64,000 bases of DNA. Source: Chamaecyparis obtusa. Its lineage: Eukaryota; Streptophyta; Pinopsida; Cupressales; Cupressaceae. Below are positions 48,371 to 61,074 of the stretch, one piece after another (the first letter of the stretch is position 1; each line of letters opens with the position of its first letter). Location of the stretch: NCBI GenBank assembly GCA_027943335.1, contig BSBK01001582.1, positions 503,501 to 567,500 on the forward strand. The letters run 5' to 3'. The notes under the pieces are model-generated. The model made no database searches. It was not told the DNA's origin and was given only the letters and a program-made list of their open reading frames with translations. A program made the position numbers and the translations under genes.

Positions 48371-49394
48371 TGTAATACCCCAAAAATGGGCTATAAGTTC
48401 ATTAATCTTCTATATCAACAATTCGAACAAAATTGACATCAAAGTCCTAACCTAAGGCACATGTAAACATCATCGAATCATAATTGATTATCTTAAATTC
48501 TGCATCAGGGAATATTCCTAGCAATATTCCTAATTATCTTAATTATCTTTAATTTAATGATTATTTGGTGATAAATCACATTTATCGTAAGTTTGATTAA
48601 TTGAATATTTTCATATTTAATTAATTAGATTTAATATCTTGCCACTTAATTGTGTAATTAAATTTAAATATATCTATTATTAATTATATTATTTAATTTT
48701 GACAATAAATCCAATATCCTATGAATAATTGATTAAATTCTTATTTAATTGATTAAAGCAGGTTGTCATTATTTAATAATATAGTTTTTAATAAAAGTTT
48801 GATAAAATAGTTCATTAACCCATAAATTAAATATCAAAAATCAACCTGAGTTATTTGAGTGATTTATGGCTTTCTTCCATGCACCTCCAAAGCCCTAGAT
48901 TTCTATAAAATCAAGGCTTAGCTCTTCATAATTCATCTCTCTCACAAATTTGCATCCACAAATTTGCACAATCACACTGGAGAATTGGAATTGGGAAAAT
49001 CAAAGCTCTTGCGAATCGACACCTTTGTGAGATCAATCTTGTTTTGCATTCATTTAGATTCATATTTCATATCATTGTTAGATAGATTTCATATCGGTTT
49101 TCATAGCATAGATTCCTATCAAGTTATCATTCATTATTGCATAGAAAATACCAAAAAAATAGATTAATTGCATTCATATTTCATATCAATTTTTCTTTCA
49201 AATCCTTCATTTAGGTGTTGTCTAGGTCACTGATCTCGATAGCAATCTGAGAACATTAATCTTGCACCTACTAGAAGGTAGTAAATCACTTGGTTAAATT
49301 AGATTTCAATTTTGCACGATTTTGATTATAGCTAACCTCTAATGTTTTACTGAAGTGTTGTGTCTACAGATCAGGTACAATTTTCACACACACA
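48371..49394 (+). repeat. 3' LTR of the Tat element, 1,024 bp
   Basis: Same termini as the 5' LTR. It is shorter by about 230 bp because of one internal deletion, at the join ATAAATTAAATATC near 48,830. The aligned parts differ at a few percent of sites by eye. Confidence 0.93.
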
Positions 49395-50501
49395 TAAGGA
49401 AATCTCCTCAAAAGATGAAAGAACATGTATGTGATTAGAGATGAGAACCTAAATTGTGTATACTTAGTTTTCTTGATCTTCTCCAAGTTATCAAACAATT
49501 GAATTCTAAGAATTTCACACATATCAACTGGTACCCTGTCAACACACATAAGATAAGTTTCATGTACCATTCCACCTACCATGTCATCTTCTCTTAAATT
49601 TGCACAAAACTTAGTAGTTAGGATCTTGCATATGTATCTCACATCATCTTGTTTGATCTTACTAATCAAAATTCCTCTACCATTATAGGATGAATTAGTG
49701 TTTTCAATGATTATTTTCCTCGTGTTTTTCTCATTAAAAGGAATAGCTCCAGTCTTAGATAATCCAGCGACTTCATGAATCAAATCACCTGTAATATCTA
49801 TCACTCTATCTTCTAGCCAAAACTTTCCATTGTGAATTCTACTCAAGATAATCTTAGTGCATTCTTCATTATCAAATTCATACTGTAATCCATATTTGAC
49901 AATTTCATTATGTTCCAAATATTCAAAACCTTGTTTCAGTGTCATATCCTAATTTTAAATCTTTTGATATTCATCTATGAAATCACTATCATTTACTGTC
50001 TCTAGTTTGCATCCAAGATAACTTCTGACATTCTCTAAATGTAAAACTCTATCTAGTACGGATGATAATGCAAACCTAGGGTCTTCTTCCAAGGTTTCTA
50101 CTGGTTCCCTTTTCAATTTAGGTCTATCCTTATCTCTAACATTTTTTATTAAGAAAACATCCATGATTTCTTCAAATGCCTTTACTAATTCAAAGATTTA
50201 TCAAGTAAAATACCTTAATTTCATGATTTTAGGGCTTGCGTAGATTCGGCACAAAAGTCTTCTCCAAATCCTTACAAAATGCTTTCAATCACTTCTCTTT
50301 GATCTCCTTGACACTTGAATTCACTTTGATGATCAAATAATACTGATCATAATCTTTTATTAATTCAATCTCACTTAGATCTGACATCGCATTCAATTCT
50401 TTTACCACTTCTTTCCAAAAAGTTGTCTTTACTAACCTGCAAAATTTAAAACTTCTTACGATCTCGCAAAACATAATATTTTTCTTTGCACTCTTAACCA
50501 T
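49395..50501 (-). pseudogene. Copia-type element, second ORF, 5' portion
   Basis: Minus-strand blocks 50501-50289, 50164-49955 and 49945-49400. The largest reads GKFWLEDRVIDITGDLIHEV and onward to a hydrophobic stretch, and is cut at 49395 by the Tat insertion. The frame picks up again at 34494. It looks like an alpha/beta globular protein and is not a retroviral enzyme. I do not know its family. The small stops between blocks may be decay or short introns. Confidence 0.5.
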
Positions 50502-50670
50502 AGAATTAGAACATCATAAAATACCTTTCATTAACTATGTAAGACTCAGTTCATCATATATCTACTTCTATACTAAATCTAAGTTCCTATTCTACTGCAA
50601 TTTACATAAATTAAGTACTTTGAGATAGGTCAAGTAAAGATTCATTCTTACCTTTCAATACTTCACCTTT

Positions 50671-51900
50671 CTAATTACCTTCAATGTTGAATATGTCTTC
50701 TTGATCTGTGCTTTTGATAAAATTCACTTCATCTGGATTACTATAACATCCTTTCTGATTGTTACTTGCATCTTCATTTCTTCTTGCATGATTCCTGGGG
50801 TTAGGATTAGGGTGAAAAACTCTATTGCTCATTCTACAAAACCTTTCTGTATGCCCAATCTTGTTCCATATCTGACAAATAATTCCATTTTTTCCATATC
50901 TTGGTCCAGGTTGATTGATTTGTGATCTACAGTTTCTAGCAATGTGTCCAACCTTGTTGCATCTATAACATACTACTCCCTTTCTTTTGTTCATATCTTC
51001 AGTAGGTTTCTTATTTTTATTGTTAGTATTCCTAAACATTCTACTACCATCATTATTCTCAATAAATTTAGGTTTCCTACATTTAATAGCTCTATGTCCA
51101 AAACCATGACAATTGTAATAATAACCATTAAGAGGTTTAAATTTTTTACCTGTGCAATCTCTCTTCATATGACCAATAGTATTACAAGAAAAACATCTAC
51201 CTTACCTTTGGGTGATTCCTCTTGCTTCAGTGATTCTTCTTCTTTAGGTGTATCTATAGATTTTTTGATCTCATCAAGCTTCTTCTCATCCATGCTTTCA
51301 GATATCTTCAGATCTGGTTCCTTGCCTTCATCATTTGCTTTGAAAATGTTGAATCCAAGACTAGTCTTATCATAGAATGGTTTTTGATAAGATATTTGTT
51401 CATCAATCTTCTCACTAGTTGAATATAGCCTTTCAAGTTGTTGTTTGGATTGAGTCAGTTCACCTTTCACAATCTTATTGTATTTCTCAAGTTCATCATA
51501 CTGCAAATTGAATTTTTCAAGTTCAGATGTTACTTTAGAAAGTTTAGATTTTAGTCCTTCATTTTCAGTCTTTAGAATTTCATTCTCAGATTTCAGATTT
51601 GCTTCATTCTTCCATTTCCATCCTTCAAACTAAGCTTCAAATTTTCTATCTTTAGTTCATGCTTAAGGATCTCATTTTCTTTTTCCATATTGTCATCAGA
51701 ATCTTCAATAAAAACTTTAGATTCCTTTTCAGATCTCAGATCTTTCAATTTGTTTTTCAATTTCTCAATGAGGTTCTTTGCATCATCATACTTTCTTTTC
51801 AAAGTATCCTTTTCAATAGTAAGAAATTCAATCTGTTCAAGAGCTTCTTCAAGATTCTTATGTAGTTGATCCATATCCATAGAGATCTTACTCAAGCTGC
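50671..51900 (-). pseudogene. Copia-type element gag: coiled coil plus zinc knuckles
   Basis: Begins shortly after the primer site. Block 1 (to about 51,593) has MDQLHKNLEEALEQIEFL and a long heptad-like Lys/Glu/Leu coiled coil. Block 2 (51506-51165) is similar. Block 3 (51,190-50,671) has four CCHC-like knuckles: CFSCNTIGHMKRDC (intact), YYNCHGFGHRAIKC (first Cys changed to Tyr), CYRCNKVGHIARNC (intact) and CQIWNKIGHTERFC (second Cys changed to Trp). Frame changes join the blocks. A coiled-coil N-terminus in place of a normal capsid fold is unusual. The knuckles still indicate nucleic acid binding. Confidence 0.7.
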
Positions 51901-51937
51901 TAGGCTTTCCTTGAATGATTCTTTTCCGAGTAACTAA

Positions 51938-51950
51938 GCTCTGATACCAA
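51938..51950 (-). promoter_or_regulatory. Primer-binding site of the copia-type element (initiator Met tRNA)
   Basis: On the minus strand TTGGTATCAGAGC follows the LTR end TTCTAACA after one base. TGGTATCAGAGC is the standard initiator-Met tRNA primer site of plant Ty1-copia elements. It fixes the element's orientation. Confidence 0.92.
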
Positions 51951-51951
51951 T

Positions 51952-52975
51952 TGTTAGAAATAGGGAATACTGAGAGGGGGGGGTGAATCAGTATTCTAAA
52001 AACTTTATCTTTTGCCCAATTATGGATATAACATATTATATTTATACATGCATAACATAAGAAGCTAAACAACATGCATAACAATAAAGAACTCATAACA
52101 CATTATTTGTTCTCGAGGAAACCCTAGCCAAGGGAAAACCCCAGTGGGGATGGTACCCACAAAGATCCACTAATCAAAAGTATCATGTTAAGGATGTTGA
52201 CCATTTTAGGATTCTATTACAAGCATATAGTGTATCAGTCCCGATTAAGGGACTATAGGCCTTGTTAGAAGCCTCAACCCTGTTAGGAGTTGTAGTACAA
52301 AATGTGATTACCAGATGAGCCCACTGCCCAAACAAGTAATGTACAATATAAAATGATTACAAAATAGGCTAATGTACATAACCTTATACTACTTGCATCA
52401 ATATCACTTTGCTACTCTTTCACTATCACTATTACATATGCTTCATATACTTCACATCATAGCACTTGTCCTTCTTTCTCAATAATACTACAATTATTGC
52501 TTTCATTACTACACTTACAACTAAAATTACATTTACATTTATACCAATAGCTTTATCCAAGATTTAACATCTAGGATGTCATCCCTTTATATTGTTAAGT
52601 CATTATTTTGATAAACAAAATAATCCCTTAACTCTTTACTAGTTTTGCCTTCATATTCTGTCCTGTTGGCTTCACACTGTGTTCGGTAAAACTATCTTAA
52701 CTTCTTCCGTACATGCCATACTGACTTGCACTCTAATATGGGTGATCAAAAGAAATCATAGAGTCTATGTTCAAGTGTGCAAGTACTGAACTTACTCCAG
52801 TCAATGTTGCAAACAAAAAATGTATCCAGGTTCACTAGTAAAACATTGTCTCACACTTAGACAAATTTGCAATGCCCTTTGTCATACTTTCTCTCTGACC
52901 TATGTGATCTTCATGTGGATCATATGTTTCCATAATGACAAAATTTATGTAATCAACTCAGCTAAATTTCCAACA
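51952..52975 (-). repeat. 5' LTR of the copia-type element, 1,024 bp
   Basis: Pair of 30875-31893 with the same ends, bordered on the right by ACTAA. Confidence 0.92.
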
Positions 52976-53240
52976 ACTAATGGTTCCTAGTAACACTTAA
53001 GACCCATTATGACCCCTTTATGATATATTAGGACCGCTTAGAACCCATTAGTATGTCCTATAATGGTTAATGTGTTGTAAGGGATTTGAATGGGTTATAA
53101 TATTTCCTCATGGTTCTTAATGTGTCCTAAGGTATTTTAATGTGTCCTAAGGGGTCCTAGATCCACTTAAAACCCATTAGGACACATTATAATCCCTACG
53201 ATAGTTAATATGTTCTAAGGTGTTCTTATCCCTACCATAG
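52976..53240. repeat. Satellite B, right part
   Basis: Resumes the same vocabulary (TAATGTGTCCTAAGGGGTCC, ACCCATTAGGACACATTA) immediately after the copia-type element's target duplication. The two parts were one array before insertion. Confidence 0.8.
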
Positions 53241-56200
53241 GTTTTTATTGGGATCATATCATTTCAGACTCCCTAAATAAATATATCCTCAGTGTCAAAT
53301 ATTCTCAACTATTTTACATGAACTCCTATGCGATCTAAATGGTGGAAAGACTCAATATTAGTGGTGACCTAGAGAAGTATGGGATCTGGGGTGATGGACT
53401 CGATAATTCTCTCCCCTGGGATCAATACCCACATTTGTGGTTTGAGAAGTTAGCTATATAATTTTTTCCACATCTATGATGAATTTGTATATAAAAAGAT
53501 AAGAATACTCATTAGGGATGTAGGAAATTTCCTATCTAAGGAGGTGATGACCCTCGTAGAGAAGTGGGGATGTTGGTTTTTGTAGTTCCAAAATTACATG
53601 TACACAAGAGTAGAAAGTTTCATTAGGAGGCCCTTCCTTCTCCCTTGACATTACATAGATAGGATAATTTTTCATAATTTTGTAGGTAAATTTTGGAAAA
53701 AAAAGCACTAATAATGAAGAAACACAAGAGTGAACTCAAATTCCCCTTCTCCACCAAATATTAGAAGTTCTCACTCATTGTTGTCAAAGAATCCAATGTG
53801 GAGTTGGAATGTTAAAATTTTCACCTAGAGAAGGGTCTCTATGATCCCTGTAATAAAATAAAGGGGATGCTACACAATGCTTATGAAATACATTTACGTC
53901 ACATTGAGGATTTGTGGGAAAAAATGCAAGATGATTTTGACCAACAGCAACACCAGTATCACAGGTTAATGACCAAATATATGGGAGACTTCAAATTTCA
54001 ATAATTTTTTAAGAACTTCAAAGATATGGATCCCGCCTTGGACCCTACTATTAAGAAAGATAAATTAGCAAAGCAATACCTCCTGATAATAGATTGGGGC
54101 TAGCTGAAGGATTTTACTATAATGACTATTACTAGAGGATTAATCTCCTATAAAAATAATGTTTTTGATAGGCTTCTCCCTAAAGGGAGCTAAAAAAAAG
54201 TCTAGGAAACAGACCTCTCAGCAATATGAGAGGCATGATAAGAATAGATAGGGAACATATTCCACAAAATTGGATCCCTTAGATGGTGACCCAATAGAAG
54301 TTTTGATGAAAGACTTGGCAAAGAAAATGCACTACACCTAGAAGTTGGCTTCTATAGTTAACCATGGTGTCACTTTCAGGCTCTTTGTATAACCATTGGT
54401 GCTCACTACTTCACCACACAGAAATTGGTGTGGACCTCCCAGTGAATCAAAAATATAACCAATAAACATAGAAAAAGAGTAAGAAATCCCATTTGATGAA
54501 TACATACAACTCTAGTACTCTTGATTCATCATCTCTAGATCAAGAAAGAAGATACAAGCAAGTACCTTCATTTTAGACCTCCCAGAGTAGGTCTCTTTTG
54601 AAGAAACACATGCCCCACCATTTGATGATCCTATAGTAGAATATGTCCAATATCTGTTGGACTTGGATACTATGGTCCTTGATAACCTGAATATGATGCT
54701 AACTACAAAGGACTAGGATCTCCTCTTTAGAGTACTAGAAGAAGCATACAATAGAAGGCTAAAGAGGAGAGGATTAAAAAAGAACAAGAATCCAAGGTAG
54801 AAGAAGATGCCCTCCTAGAAGAAGAGAGACATGATAAGGAACAAGAGGAAAAATAAAAAAATAAGAGGCCAAATAATTGGTAAAGAAGGAAGAGGTACAT
54901 CTTTGCGAAGAGGAGGAAACCCAAGAACGAAAGGCAAAACTACTTTAGAAACAAAAGGAGTCCAAGGAGACCAAGAAAAAAAAGGAAGAAGAGGCTTAGA
55001 GACAGTGCCTCGAGGAGGAAAATAAAAGAGTGGAAGGGTAGGAGAAAAAATAGAAATAAAAAGATGATTCTTGTCGAAAGGCCATCGAGGAAGCTAGGAA
55101 AAGAAGGAAAGATAAGCTTGTCTAGAAGGAGGAAGCATAAAATCAATAGATGGAGAAAAAACTAAGGTAGAGGCAGAAACTAGACCCTAAGGAACAATAA
55201 TAACCTTGTATCTTGACGTTCCTCCCCAAGAGGATCCTCAAAAAATTAGGTACAATGGATCCCAAGAATCCTCCTCTTGAATAAACACAAGAGAAAAGGA
55301 GGTACAAAACATTAGGTACAATGGATCCCAAGAATCATCCTCTTGATATCAAGTACCCTCTCTATAGGAAATAATGGCTAGAATCATTGGCCCCAAAGAA
55401 ATTGAAGAAGAGCCAAAAACTTATTTCCATGCAAAGAAATAATAGTTGAGGTTTCTATGCTATGTTTAGATAAAGATACATCTGAGGTCACTTCCACAGA
55501 TTAAAAAATACCAAGATTAATATTGGGAAATAAAATAAGTGGAGTGAACTTAATAACCTTGATGACACCACTAGAACAGTGTGCAAGAGGACTAAGAAGG
55601 AATACAAGAAATAGAAGGCATTTGATGTGCGAGCATCCAACAGTGTTAGGGCAATCCTGCGTCACCCAAAAATATTATTTTTTCTTAGATAGTTTCTAGT
55701 TGATTTTTTTCAAGTATTTTTAGATACCCATTTGGGCAAAATAGAGATACCAATTCTCAAAATCCAACTGCTACATTTCTAGGTCAACTTGCCATTTTTT
55801 AGGAAATTGCTACATTTTAGGGAAAATATTCCATTTTGTAGGAGAACATGAAATATAAGGAAAATGATCAGGACATGAATGCAAGTGAATATTTTAAATA
55901 AAATATTAAGCACTTTGGAAAAATAATTTGGTCAAGACCATTCACTATTTGAAAGTTATTATGGTTTTTATGTTTTTAAAAACTTGCTGAAATACCTTTG
56001 GATTTAGGCTTGAGGTAATAAATGGTCCTTTACATCCTCAAAAATGGGGGAAAATGATTTTATTTTTCATTTGGTTGTAGAGAGAACAGATATATTTTTA
56101 GCGATATAAATGGTTTGTCAATCGGAGTCCCAAATCAAAAGTTATGCCTCCCAGTAGTTGGACCACTTTTTGAGAATTTCCATGTTTTCAAACCTAATGT

Positions 56201-57250
56201 AAATTTAAATGTTGAGTCTTCTATTTTGGCACCCAACCAAAAAATTTCAAAATGTAAATTTAAATTTGTCTCCAAAACTAAAAATAGGTTATTTAAGACC
56301 CATCTTTACGGTGGAAATACATTTTTTGGGAGGAGGTAGTGGAAGAAGGGTTTTTTTTCCCTAGAATCTAAAAGTGTTATAGCTTGTGAGGTGTGTAGTT
56401 TTTCTTTTTTATTGTAATGTGTATGTAATAAGCATTTCTATTCAGATAATAGAAAGCATCTTTTCTATTGTGTTTGTTTTCTCTCCCAAGTTCCACCCTC
56501 ATCAAAATTAAAGGCCACACTTGCCCAATACAAGAAAGTTTTGCAAGAGTTGGCTTCTTCTATTTCCTCATAAATTCTTGAAGAACCTTCCCTCAAGTAA
56601 TTTCCATAGGATGAGATGGATTATTTAAGGAAAATGAATAAAAATCTCTTTTGGCAGACCAATGGATCTCTGAATAGGTGGGGATGATCCTCGCCTTTCT
56701 TACAAAATCTATTGTTGAATGAGAGTGTGATATCACCAGACATGAAAAGAAGTGATAGATGTTGAAGAAAGTTTCTACCCTCAATGAAGAAGAATTGATT
56801 AATAGTGCCAACCTCGATGATGAAAGCTCAGAGTTCTCGAATCTTAGTGCCCAAAACCTTGGATTCAAGATTGATGTTTTTGTCAAAAGGAAAAGGGCAT
56901 ATACAAGCTATCCATTCACTCTCCCCTACTAATTCAAAAACATGCCATGAATTTCATATATTACATAAAGGAAGTGACTAGTCTCCACACAAATAGTGTG
57001 GATGGGTTTAGGCCCTTAGATTCTTTATTGAATAATTTTGATGAGTAGATGGAGAGAAAATTTGGCCCCTCCTAATATTTTGAGAGAACAATAATGGATG
57101 AGTGTATAGAGCTTATCGTGGATGCACACAAGATTCAAAAGGTCAGAAAATAGATGAAAGAACACACAATTGAGACTAAGGATACCCTCAAGGAAGCCAA
57201 GCTTTGTATACAGTGGGTTAAGGCATTCAACATTGATTGAATCTAGAGAT
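53241..57250 (+). pseudogene. Long stretch of decayed plus-strand coding sequence, unknown
   Basis: A plus-strand frame can be followed in pieces with many stops. Pieces include a Trp/Asp-rich start near 53,370 and an amphipathic piece near 53,880 (YEIHLRHIEDLWEKMQDDF). Very basic Lys/Arg/Glu-rich stretches run from 54,740 to 55,140, and a further piece lies near 57,050-57,230. The density of TAG codons and the lost phase show old decay. No family was recognised. The layout (charged head, basic middle) would suit a retroelement gag or a DNA transposon accessory protein, but this is a guess. Confidence 0.35.
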
Positions 57251-58095
57251 TTGAGAAGTATATGCCTGACCCACCTCCATGGTAATGGACCTTCATGTAC
57301 CCCTACTCTTTTATTATTTATTCATTAGAGTTCAAAAGAACTTTTGGATGCTAGATCCTGAATAGTGTACATTTCCCAATATTCTTTCATTAAATTTATT
57401 CATTCATTCTTTCCAGAAGTCATAGAGGTAGTCATTTAACAACATACAATGTATAGATATTTATTTCGTAGTCAAATGAAATAAGTGAAATAGAACCATT
57501 TTAGGAAAACCATCAATGGCATGGAGAAAATTATTATACAATGTGTTTTGTATACATATGATGAAACTAGTAGTAAAATAATAGGTGTGCAAACACCTAA
57601 AAATCTATTAGAAAATAAAATATTTTTATTTTCTAAAAACCCCTGATGACATCATCATTAATTAATTATTTAATTAATTAATTTCATTGGATGCCATTAA
57701 ATCCTCCTACTTTAATTAAACATCTTTAATTAAAGAATCCCTCCCCAAAATCATTTAAATCAATTTTGAATGAATTTCCTCTATTTATTAATTATTAATT
57801 GATAAATTGACCAAAAATCCTCTAAATAAATAAAGTATTTATTTAAATCCTAAAACCTTGGAAATCTTCTAGAAATCCCTAACGTCTTCTAGAATTTCCT
57901 AATCTCACTCTAACCCTAATTAAAAAGTGATTCCTACATTTCTTAGCCTAAACCCTTCAAACTTTGACTTTGGGTCAAAACCCCTCATAAATGAGCCTTA
58001 AAAACTCATAAATACTTCTTACATCTTCATTAATGACTCTTACAAGCCATTAATGAAGCTCATGTCTCCTCTTACCCTTTGGTCTCGCTTGCACA
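57251..58095. other. AT-rich DNA, possibly part of an LTR
   Basis: Contains TTAATTAATTATTTAATTAATTAATT and phrases such as TCATAAATGAGCCTTAAAAACTC that look like plant LTR sequence. A TGTGCAAACACC at about 57,584 could be an LTR start. No second copy is present in the window, so this stays open. It ends at the CACTA terminus. Confidence 0.35.
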
Positions 58096-58423
58096 CACTA
58101 CTACATTTGGGGCCAAATTTCGATAGAAGTTTCCGACGGGTAACTTTTTATTACGAATTTGGTGTTTTTTTTTTGTAATAGGCCCCAATGATGTCGGTAT
58201 TCTGATGGGTGTTTAATTGACCATCATAATTCCAAAAGATTCAAAGTATAGATAAAAAAAAAGTGAAACAGCCTCATCATTTTTATTTCGATTGGATAGA
58301 GGGAGTGGGAGAAAAGGAGCGAAAGCTGAGCACGGGAGAAGGTATGTGATTTCTTCATCTTTCAAGCCTCTGGCATCATATTCGAATGCATTTCATTTTA
58401 TTTGATCATGAATTCTCTCTGAA

Positions 58424-58695
58424 ATAACCACATTCTACTGGTGTCATGCCATAGCCAGTGCTTTATCTCTATTATTTGATGTTATTGGTGCTTGTGCTCA
58501 AGGATATCGATTCACTGTATTAAAATGTTTGGATTCACGTTTGTTGATATTACTAGCATATATGTTTAATGATGCCATTGTAAATTGTTGTCACTAAAAT
58601 GACCACATTCTACTGGTGTCGTACCCTAGCCCATGCTTTAACTCCATTATTTGATGTTATTGGTGCTTGTGCTCAAGGATATCCATTTTTTTAAA
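58424..58695. repeat. Two copies of a roughly 175-bp unit inside the CACTA element
   Basis: ACCACATTCTACTGGTGTC, then TTATTTGATGTTATTGGTGC and GCTCAAGGATATC, occur from about 58,427 and again from about 58,602. Confidence 0.85.
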
Positions 58696-58724
58696 TGTTG
58701 ACTGTGGTTATCAAATGGATAGCC

Positions 58725-59745
58725 TGTGAGCTTCTCGCTAGGTGCCATTTGTATTGATAGCTTAGGGCATCAAATTTATTGTATCATTGATAGTTGATAC
58801 TTTTTAAAAGGAAATAGGACAAAGAACAATTTTTATTTAGTTTCTCTATTTTGATCCCTAAGTGGGTTACAACCCTAGAGAAGTATATGTAGATTTACAA
58901 ATGCAGTTGCAAGATACATAGCAATTGATAATTCACAATAAATCCATCCATCCAATTTGAATAGCAATTAATACAAAGAACTAGGGTCCTCCAATGGCCC
59001 AATCATCTCGACCTTGACTGTCCCCTCAACCAGTGACCCTTCAAAACTGGGTTATCATGCAATTAGTGAGTGATCCTTCATTCTCAGGGTGAGCTTCTAG
59101 GTAGGTGCCATTTGTATATTTGATAGCTTAGGGCATCAAATGTATATTGTATCATTGATAGTTGATAATTTGTTAAAAGGAAATAGGACAAAGAAATATT
59201 TTGATTTAGTCTCTGTATTTTAATCCCTAAGTGGCTTACAACCCTAGAGAAGTATATGGAGATTTACGGATGCAGTTGCTTGATACATAACAGCCAATAA
59301 TTTACAAGAAATCCATGCATCTAATTTGAATAGCAATTACTAAAAAGAAATAGGGTCCTCCAATGGTGCAATCATTCAGACCTTGACTATCCCCTCAACC
59401 AGTGACCCTTCAAAACCAGGTTATCATGCAATCAGTGAGTGATCCTTCATTCTCCTGGTCTGCCCTACATCCAAACATATTGGAAATACACAATACAATG
59501 ATAACAAGTCTTTCACAATCCCCCTTCCCTCAAGGAACACTATCAACCATCCCTTCCGCATAGCATTTCACTATTTTATGAGTGGATTGTGCAGGAACAG
59601 TTAACATTAAACAAGGAGAAAACTCCTCAACACATCTTGGAAACCATTGAATTTAATAATAAATGAAACCTAACACCAACACTATTCCTTCCATAGTTGC
59701 AGGATACATAACAGTCGATAATTCACAAGAAATCCATGCATCAAA
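58725..59745. repeat. Tandem copies 1 and 2 of a roughly 365-bp unit, plus tail
   Basis: The block from TAGGTGCCATTTGTA through CTTACAACCCTAGAGAAG to GAGTGATCCTTCATTCTC occurs at 58,738 and 59,103. It is followed at 59,460 by a roughly 240-bp tail beginning CTGCCCTACATCCAAACAT. A small extra piece of the unit lies at 59,696-59,745. Confidence 0.85.
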
Positions 59746-61074
59746 TTTTTATAAGGATACCCTACTAATCGATAGGAATTTTCTTGAGATGACCAATGAT
59801 TATGCATTTTGATGGCAGTGTGCTAGTTCAAAAGGATAATATAAATCTGAAACAATTTTTTCTAATTTTCTCAAACTATAAATGTGGTTAAAAGGAAAAT
59901 ATTATGTGGAAAACCCACAAACCAAGCTATTAAATGATTGTACATCAAATTATTCCTATATTCATTCAAGTATTGCTATGCTTTAGCTACCTGACCTTTG
60001 AGCTTCATCTAGAGGAATGTGTAGCTTTAAGATAGAGTTACTTCTTGGGCCTTACAATAGGGTGGAATATGATCAAGATTTGTCTAGGCTATATCTTTGT
60101 TAGTCCCATTGTTAGGTTCTTATAGTTCATGGTTTGAATCTATTAAGGTTGTGTATGGGATTTGTAGATGCTCTTTCTAACATAATTATTGGACACCATG
60201 ATTGGAACAACTGGTTGTTTGCTATTGTACACATGAATCATATTTTTCAATGGTTCTTTGTGTGTAAGAATTCGTTGATCAATCTTTGAGATTTATTGTC
60301 CCAGCTTTAAAAGAGTGATAAAAGATATAGTGAGTGCTATCTTTTCCAAGTATTTTGTGGGTGCCATTATCTTCTAGGAGTAATTGCTGGAACCAAATTA
60401 TGTTCTTTGCCTCTAGTAAATATTACAGACACAACCATCTTCTTAGTGAAGGGTTTCTTCCATCCCCATGAGGCACCATTGCATGGTTTCCATTCCCTTG
60501 TAGTATAATGAACCTAATTTAATACAAGTGTGCACTATTTTGGGTTCCATAATTTATGGCCCCTACATTGTGGTTGTTAGCCTAATTAAGATAGGCTTAC
60601 CTTTGCATATAATAAGAGGCCAACATGAAACAAACATCCAAAGGTTAGGGGGTTGTTCCCTATCCATAATTTAATATTTAAGTGCTAAGTGATGATGGGT
60701 ATATCATGTAATTCATACCTAGTGTGTCTCTTTCTTTCTCTCCACATTTCACATTAGGAGTATATGTTATAAAATACTAATGAAATCAACTATAGGTCAA
60801 ATTTAATCAAAATTGCAATATAAAGATTAAAATAGATCTTGAAGAAATATGAGAACCATTTTTGGTAGATATTATACAAACGAAGAGAATACTCCAAAGA
60901 GAAAATGCTTCAATGTGGAAAAATTGAAGGACAATATTTTACTTTTATATGCACATCTGCAATGTTTTTGATATATTTATGAGATTAAAAAACCATAGAA
61001 AGAATAGCATATATAAGAAAGTAAAGAATAATGATCATACTTTGAGATATTATGGAAAATTAAAGGAAAGAATG
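59746..61074. other. Non-coding interior of the CACTA element
   Basis: AT-rich sequence between the two repeat blocks. No reading frame with recognisable content. Confidence 0.5.

Larger units (their letters stand above)
34495..49394 (+). mobile_element. Tat-lineage Ty3 LTR retrotransposon, 14.9 kb, intact ends, dead genes
   Basis: LTRs at 34495-35747 and 48371-49394, with a perfect TAAGG target duplication at 34490-34494 and 49395-49399. Order: LTR, primer site, 2.8-kb leader, gag, protease, a long linker with a G-patch-like segment, reverse transcriptase, RNase H, a second (archaeal-type) RNase H, integrase, a 2.4-kb tail, polypurine tract, LTR. The second RNase H between the first RNase H and integrase is the hallmark of the plant Tat/Ogre group. 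About eleven stops and two frame changes disable it. It lies inside an ORF of the copia-type element. Confidence 0.93.
30875..52975 (-). mobile_element. Copia-type non-autonomous LTR retrotransposon, split by a Tat element
   Basis: LTRs at 51952-52975 (5' in element sense) and 30875-31893 (3') are flanked by a perfect ACTAA duplication (30870-30874 and 52976-52980). On the minus strand there is an initiator-Met-type primer site right after the 5' LTR and a polypurine tract right before the 3' LTR. Those are the marks of Ty1-copia elements. Without the inserted Tat element it is about 7.2 kb. It encodes a coiled-coil plus zinc-knuckle gag and a second large frame of unknown kind. No integrase, reverse transcriptase or RNase H is seen. 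It landed inside satellite B. Confidence 0.88.
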
